A stretch of 9,795 nt of DNA, taken from assembly GCA_003220985.1 (NCBI GenBank), contig QHTY01000072.1:3157-12951 (forward strand), given 5' to 3'. The notes under the pieces are model-generated. The model was not told where the DNA came from. It ran no database searches and saw only the letters and a list, made by a program, of their open reading frames with translations. This stretch comes from Gemmatimonadota bacterium (lineage in GTDB: Bacteria; Gemmatimonadota; Gemmatimonadetes; Gemmatimonadales; GWC2-71-9). Of the stretch, positions 6,716-9,795 are shown piece after piece. A program made the translations under genes and the position numbers. The number at the start of each line of letters is the position of its first letter. Position 1 is the first letter of the stretch.

Positions 6716-7702
6716 ATGCCGGTCTACGAGTATACCGCACGCAACATGAAGGGCGATCTCGTTCGCGATAAGATCGACCTCGCGACGCGTGATGACGTCA
6801 TTGCCCATCTGCGGAAGAACCGCATGATCGTGGTGCAGGTCCGCGAAGCCAAGGGAAAGGGCGGCGGGCTGGCCGATTTCTTCAAGGCCGGCGTCAAGAC
6901 GCGCGATGTCGTGATTTTCACCCGCCAGTTCGCCACCATGATCAACTCCGGTCTGCCGCTGGTGCAGGCGCTCGACATCCTGTCGCAGCAGACCGAGAAC
7001 AAGGTCCTGGCGGACGTCACCCGCCAGGTCGTCTATGACGTCGAAAGCGGCCACACGCTCGCCGACGCGCTGCGCAAGCACCCCAAAGCGTTCACCGATC
7101 TGTACGTGAACATGGTGGCGGCCGGTGAAGCGGGCGGTATTCTCGACACGATTTTGCTGCGCCTCGCGGTCTTCCTCGAAAAGAACGACTCCATCATCCG
7201 CAAGGTGAAGGGCGCGATGATCTACCCGGCGGTGATTTTCTCAGTCGCCGGCATTGCGATCGCCGTGCTGCTCATCTTCGTGATCCCGACATTCCAAAAC
7301 ATGTTCGCGTCGGTGAACCTCGCGTTGCCGCTGCCGACCCGCATCGTGATCGGCGCGAGCAACGTCCTCAAGAATTTCTGGTGGGCAATCATCGGCATCG
7401 CGATCTTTGCGTTCGTCGGTGTGAACCGCTACTACAAGACGACGCCCGGGAAGCTGCAGATCGACAAGCTGTTGCTCAGCCTGCCCGTGCTCGGTGACCT
7501 GCTACGCAAGTCCGCCGTCTCCCGGTTTACGCGCACGCTGGGCACGCTGATCTCCTCGGGCGTGTCGATTCTCGACGGTCTCGAGATTACGGCGCGCACC
7601 GCGGGCAACATGGTGATCCACAACGCCGTCATGGAGTCGCGCGCGTCGATCGCGGGCGGCGAAACGATCGCGGCCCCGGATCTCGATGATGGCCGTCGGT
7701 GA
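6716..7702 (+). CDS. pilC: Type IV pilus inner-membrane platform protein PilC, 5' part (frame broken near residue 321)
   Basis: PilC is the polytopic inner-membrane platform that couples PilB/PilT to pilin assembly. The start is supported by GGAGG (6703-6707), 8 nt before the ATG. After the N-terminal domain (MPVYEYTARNMKG) come two T2SSF repeats. The first is followed by membrane segments at about residues 170-193 and 222-240, and the second begins near residue 255. The sequence is normal until GGETIAAP (ending at residue 321), then enters seven unrelated residues (DLDDGRR) and a stop. Homologues run to about 400 residues, and the missing end appears in another frame at 7680-7892. As written, the product lacks the end of the second T2SSF domain and the third membrane segment, so it is probably non-functional unless the sequence is in error. 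It follows pilT by 23 nt. Confidence 0.9.
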   Translation: MPVYEYTARNMKGDLVRDKIDLATRDDVIAHLRKNRMIVVQVREAKGKGGGLADFFKAGVKTRDVVIFTRQFATMINSGLPLVQALDILSQQTENKVLADVTRQVVYDVESGHTLADALRKHPKAFTDLYVNMVAAGEAGGILDTILLRLAVFLEKNDSIIRKVKGAMIYPAVIFSVAGIAIAVLLIFVIPTFQNMFASVNLALPLPTRIVIGASNVLKNFWWAIIGIAIFAFVGVNRYYKTTPGKLQIDKLLLSLPVLGDLLRKSAVSRFTRTLGTLISSGVSILDGLEITARTAGNMVIHNAVMESRASIAGGETIAAPDLDDGRR

Positions 7703-7892
7703 ACAGACGGGCGGGTTGGACGAGATGCTCACCAACATCGCCGACTTCTACGACGACGAGGTCGACGCCGCCGTCAGCGCGCTCCTCTCGCTGCTCGAGC
7801 CGATCATGATCGTCGTGCTGGGCGTGATCGTCGGCGGCATGGTGGTCGCGATGTATCTGCCGATCTTCGACATGGTGAACGCGGTGCAGTAA
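7680..7892 (+). pseudogene. pilC: Displaced 3' end of pilC (second T2SSF domain end and last membrane segment)
   Basis: This is the continuation of PilC in a different frame: about 70 codons from ISMMAVGEQTGG through the last membrane segment (LLEPIMIVVLGVIVGGMVV) to AMYLPIFDMVNAVQ and TAA. These are standard PilC C-terminal motifs, so it is not an independent gene, although an ATG at 7686 could be called as a 68-residue ORF. One extra base (g7679) separates it from the last good codon of the upstream part (ccg, 7676-7678). Comparison with the first T2SSF repeat of the same protein indicates that about 12 residues between the parts are absent. Added together, 321 + 70 + about 12 gives a normal PilC length. 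Confidence 0.88.
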
Positions 7893-7895
7893 GCG

Positions 7896-7973
7896 GTTGG
7901 AAAGTTGGAATGTTGGACGGAAACGGCCCCAAAAAGCGGGGCCGTTTTCATTCCAACCGTCCAACTGTCCAAC
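7896..7973. repeat. Inverted array of 8-bp GTTGGA-type units around a stem-loop
   Basis: On the left are three 8-bp units (GTTGGAAA, GTTGGAAT, GTTGGACG; 7896-7919). On the right, read as reverse complement, are GTTGGACA, GTTGGACG and GTTGGAAT (7950-7973). They flank a perfect 10-bp GC-rich stem, so the whole 78-bp region can fold into one long imperfect hairpin. Bases 7904-7920 pair with 7957-7973 at 15 of 17 positions. The region starts 4 bp after the pilC stop. Confidence 0.8.
7921..7948 (+). terminator. Probable intrinsic terminator after pilC
   Basis: A perfect 10-bp stem, AAACGGCCCC (7921-7930) with GGGGCCGTTT (7938-7947), encloses a 7-base loop (aaaaagc). The right arm ends in a short run of four T (7945-7948). 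The U-tract is short, but stem strength and position, 29 nt after the pilC stop and before a separately controlled kinase gene, fit termination of the comEA-pilBTC transcript. The A-rich left arm means it could also work weakly on the opposite strand. Confidence 0.72.
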
Positions 7974-7992
7974 GCGTGTGTGATGACCACTC

Positions 7993-8021
7993 TTGCATTT
8001 TGCCAGAGCCGAGCCAATAAT
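7993..8021 (+). promoter_or_regulatory. Candidate promoter for the kinase gene, possibly leaderless
   Basis: TTGCAT (7993-7998; 3 of 6 to a sigma-70 -35) is followed after 17 bp by AATAAT (8016-8021; 5 of 6 to a -10). The -10 ends 8 bases before the ATG at 8030, so transcription would begin at or just before the start codon. This comes from reading consensus only, and sigma factor preferences of this organism are unknown. Confidence 0.35.
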
Positions 8022-8029
8022 GCCCCCCC

Positions 8030-9685
8030 ATGCGCTGGCTCGACGTCAAGTCGTCCGTCATCCCGACCGCCCGCGAGCTCCTCCGCCTGGTCTATGCGGG
8101 GCGGATGTGCTTGGCGATCGCCATCTATGTCACGACCGCCCTGAAGCTCCGGGTCGCGGCGCCGCTCGACATCCTGGTCACGTCCTTGGTCTTGGTCACG
8201 GCCAGCGCCGTGACGATCGCGTCTTACTGGCACACGCATGTCCGCCAGAAGCTCCCCGGCCCGACGTTCCTGTACCTGCAGGCGTTGTTCGATGTCCTGT
8301 TGATCACCGCTGTCGTCCACATGACCGGCGGCGCCGACAGCGATCTCGCCAGTCTGTACGTCATTCTCGTCGCAGTGACCGCCCTGCTGATGCCCCCGGC
8401 CAACGCCGGGCTGGTCACGCTGTTCGCCGGGCTCGCCTACGTCGCGGACGTGTTCTGGGGGCACCCCGGCACAGTCTCCGCCGGAGTCTGGATCCAGCTT
8501 GGGGTCTTTGTGTTGGTCGCGCTGGTGATGGCGTACGTCGCCGGCCGAGTCAACGTGATGGGCGCCGAGCGCGAAGCCCTCGCGGCGGAGGTGCGCCAGG
8601 TCCAGCTCGAGGCGGATGACGTGCTGCGCAATATTCGGACGGGCGTGATCACCGTCGATGCCGACGGCCGCCTGCTCTACGCCAATCCCGCGTCTGAAGA
8701 CATCCTCGGGTTCAAGGCTCGCGAATGGCTGGGGCGGTCGGTCATGCCGGAGTTTGCCCGGCTGACGCCCGAGTTCTGGGCCGCGGTCACGTCGACCGCG
8801 CGCCGCGGCGTGCGTTTGATGCGGGTCGAGGCAACGGTCCATCGACCGGATCGCAGCTTCCCCATCGGCGTCACGACCACGACCCTCGACGGGCCGGTCG
8901 GCGCTCGGCCCCGTGTGTCGGCGATCTTCACCGATATCTCTGACTCCAAGCGGCTGGAGGAGCTGCACCTGCGCGCGGAGCGGCTCGAAGCGGTTGCCGA
9001 GCTGTCGTCGAGCCTCGCGCACGAGATCAAGAACCCGCTGGCGTCCATCCGGAGCTCGGTGGAGCAGCTGGGCCGCTCGTCGCGCGCCAATCCGGATGAA
9101 AAGTTCCTCGCCAATCTGATCGTGCGCGAAAGCGACCGGCTGTCGCGTCTCCTGTCGGAGTTTCTCGATTTCTCGCGCGTGCGCGTCACCGAATGCCAGC
9201 CTATGGATCTGCACGTGGTCGCCGAGGCGGCCATTCGGCTGGTGCGCCAGCATCCCGATTGCGGCTCCGGCGTGAAGATCACGCTGGAAGGCGGGCCCAC
9301 GCCGATGGAGGGGGATGAGGATCTGCTCCACCGCATCGTCTCGAATCTCGTACTCAACGCGGTGCAGGCCGCCGGACCAAAGGCGGCAGTGAAGGTCCGC
9401 ACGGGACACGCGGCGGGGAATGAGCTGCCCGGCGGCGCCGGCATCGAGAATCCCGTGGCGCTCCGCGTGAGCGACAACGGTCCCGGCATCCCGGCCGATC
9501 TCCAGGAACGTCTGTTCGAGCCATTCGCCACCGGACGCGTCGGCGGCACTGGCCTCGGACTCGCCATCGTGCAGCGCGCGGTGGAAGCACACCGCGGCCT
9601 CGTGCTGGTGGATACGAAAGCCGGTGGTGGAACGACGTTCACCGTCTACTTCCCGGCTGCCCGTCGGAAGGAGGAAGCCGCGTAA
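8030..9685 (+). CDS. pilS: PilS-type membrane sensor histidine kinase with PAS domain
   Basis: A 551-residue kinase. Six predicted membrane segments (about residues 22-39, 47-66, 80-98, 106-121, 125-143, 152-173) lead through a short coiled coil (176-197) to a PAS domain (about 195-305; VLRNIRTGVITVDADGRLLY). The dimerisation/phosphoacceptor H-box is SSLAHEIKNPLASIRSS with H331, and the HATPase domain follows: N-box N443 (NLVLNAVQAAG), G1 DNGPGIP (from D482), F-box FEPFATG and G2 GGTGLGL (from 505). This six-helix-PAS-HisKA-HATPase plan is that of PilS, which controls pilin transcription through PilR. The family plan plus the neighbouring pil genes and downstream regulator support the name; an NtrB-like or other target remains possible. 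An in-frame TAA at 8018-8020 makes ATG 8030 the first usable start, and no Shine-Dalgarno precedes it. It lies 137 nt after pilC, beyond a terminator, so it has its own promoter. Confidence 0.87.
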   Translation: MRWLDVKSSVIPTARELLRLVYAGRMCLAIAIYVTTALKLRVAAPLDILVTSLVLVTASAVTIASYWHTHVRQKLPGPTFLYLQALFDVLLITAVVHMTGGADSDLASLYVILVAVTALLMPPANAGLVTLFAGLAYVADVFWGHPGTVSAGVWIQLGVFVLVALVMAYVAGRVNVMGAEREALAAEVRQVQLEADDVLRNIRTGVITVDADGRLLYANPASEDILGFKAREWLGRSVMPEFARLTPEFWAAVTSTARRGVRLMRVEATVHRPDRSFPIGVTTTTLDGPVGARPRVSAIFTDISDSKRLEELHLRAERLEAVAELSSSLAHEIKNPLASIRSSVEQLGRSSRANPDEKFLANLIVRESDRLSRLLSEFLDFSRVRVTECQPMDLHVVAEAAIRLVRQHPDCGSGVKITLEGGPTPMEGDEDLLHRIVSNLVLNAVQAAGPKAAVKVRTGHAAGNELPGGAGIENPVALRVSDNGPGIPADLQERLFEPFATGRVGGTGLGLAIVQRAVEAHRGLVLVDTKAGGGTTFTVYFPAARRKEEAA

Positions 9686-9795
9686 TGCCAGCCGCTCCGT
9701 CTATCCTCGTCATCGACGACGAACAGGGCATCCTCGAAACCCTCCGCATCCTGCTCAAGAACGAGGGCTTCGATGTCACGATCGCGCAGGGCGGC
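9685..9795 (+). CDS. pilR: Response regulator, probable PilR (NtrC family), 3' partial
   Basis: Only the first 37 residues are in the window. They form the start of a receiver domain: beta-1 ILVIDDE carries the acidic DD pair of the phosphorylation pocket, followed by helix 1 (ILETLRILLKNEGF) and beta-2 (DVTIAQGG). The phosphoacceptor aspartate, AAA+ and DNA-binding domains lie beyond the right edge, so sigma-54 activator (PilR) identity rests on pairing with the PilS-like kinase. The ATG shares one base with the kinase stop (TAATG), and AAGGAGG (9668-9674) lies 10 nt upstream. Translation is therefore tightly coupled, as expected for a cognate two-component pair. Confidence 0.8.
   Translation, partial: MPAAPSILVIDDEQGILETLRILLKNEGFDVTIAQGG

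Noticed and set aside
4842..6740. 632-codon open frame on the - strand opposite pilB and pilT
   Set aside because: It lies antisense to two strongly conserved ATPase genes and is low-complexity (R, H, L, V, D-rich) with no recognisable domain. In high-GC DNA the frame opposite codon positions often stays open by chance.
7686..7892. Independent 68-residue membrane protein gene
   Set aside because: Its sequence is the standard C-terminus of PilC (VGEQTG, LLEPIMIV, MYLPIF), so it is the displaced end of pilC, not a separate gene.
7748..9592. 614-codon open frame on the - strand opposite the histidine kinase
   Set aside because: It is a shadow of the kinase coding sequence, with biased composition, no family motif and no plausible start signal.

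Overview
The window is high-GC bacterial DNA with all supported genes on the + strand. It reads best as Gemmatimonadota or a close relative. That placement is an inference from three things: a SprA-like outer-membrane protein outside an obvious Bacteroidota context, the GC-rich codon use, and the short tandem repeats in the intergenic regions. No rRNA or other marker gene is present to confirm it.

Layout. (1) Positions 1-1950 hold the C-terminal part of a SprA/Sov-type beta-barrel protein, cut by the left edge. (2) An exported M28-family zinc peptidase or glutaminyl-cyclase-like enzyme overlaps its stop codon (1947-2864). (3) A small AT-richer island (about 2865-3388) carries a four-helix-bundle protein of the 23S rRNA intervening-sequence/Avd-like family. 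It is bracketed by inverted blocks of a 7-bp tandem repeat (TGCGTGG). A further copy of the same repeat forms the 5' end of the M28 gene. (4) A competence and type IV pilus cluster follows: comEA-like HhH protein (3389-3778), pilB (3825-5534), pilT (5547-6692) and pilC (6716-7892). pilC is broken near its 3' end by an apparent out-of-frame deletion of roughly a dozen codons. (5) A 137-bp intergenic region carries a strong stem-loop inside a larger inverted array of 8-bp GTTGGA-type units. (6) A PilS-type membrane histidine kinase (8030-9685) follows, possibly on a leaderless transcript. Its stop overlaps the start of a response regulator by one base; the regulator runs off the right edge (9685-9795).

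How it works together. PilB (extension ATPase), PilT (retraction ATPase) and PilC (inner-membrane platform) form the motor of a type IV pilus. ComEA binds incoming DNA, so the cluster probably supports DNA uptake as well as motility or adhesion. By position, the kinase/regulator pair is the likely PilS-PilR control module for pilin expression. The SprA-M28 pair belongs to outer-membrane and periplasmic biology and is probably a separate transcription unit.

The less ordinary signals are the heptad-repeat family and its association with the four-helix-bundle gene, the use of one repeat copy as signal-peptide coding sequence, and the pilC lesion. No stretch longer than about 140 bases lacks a gene.
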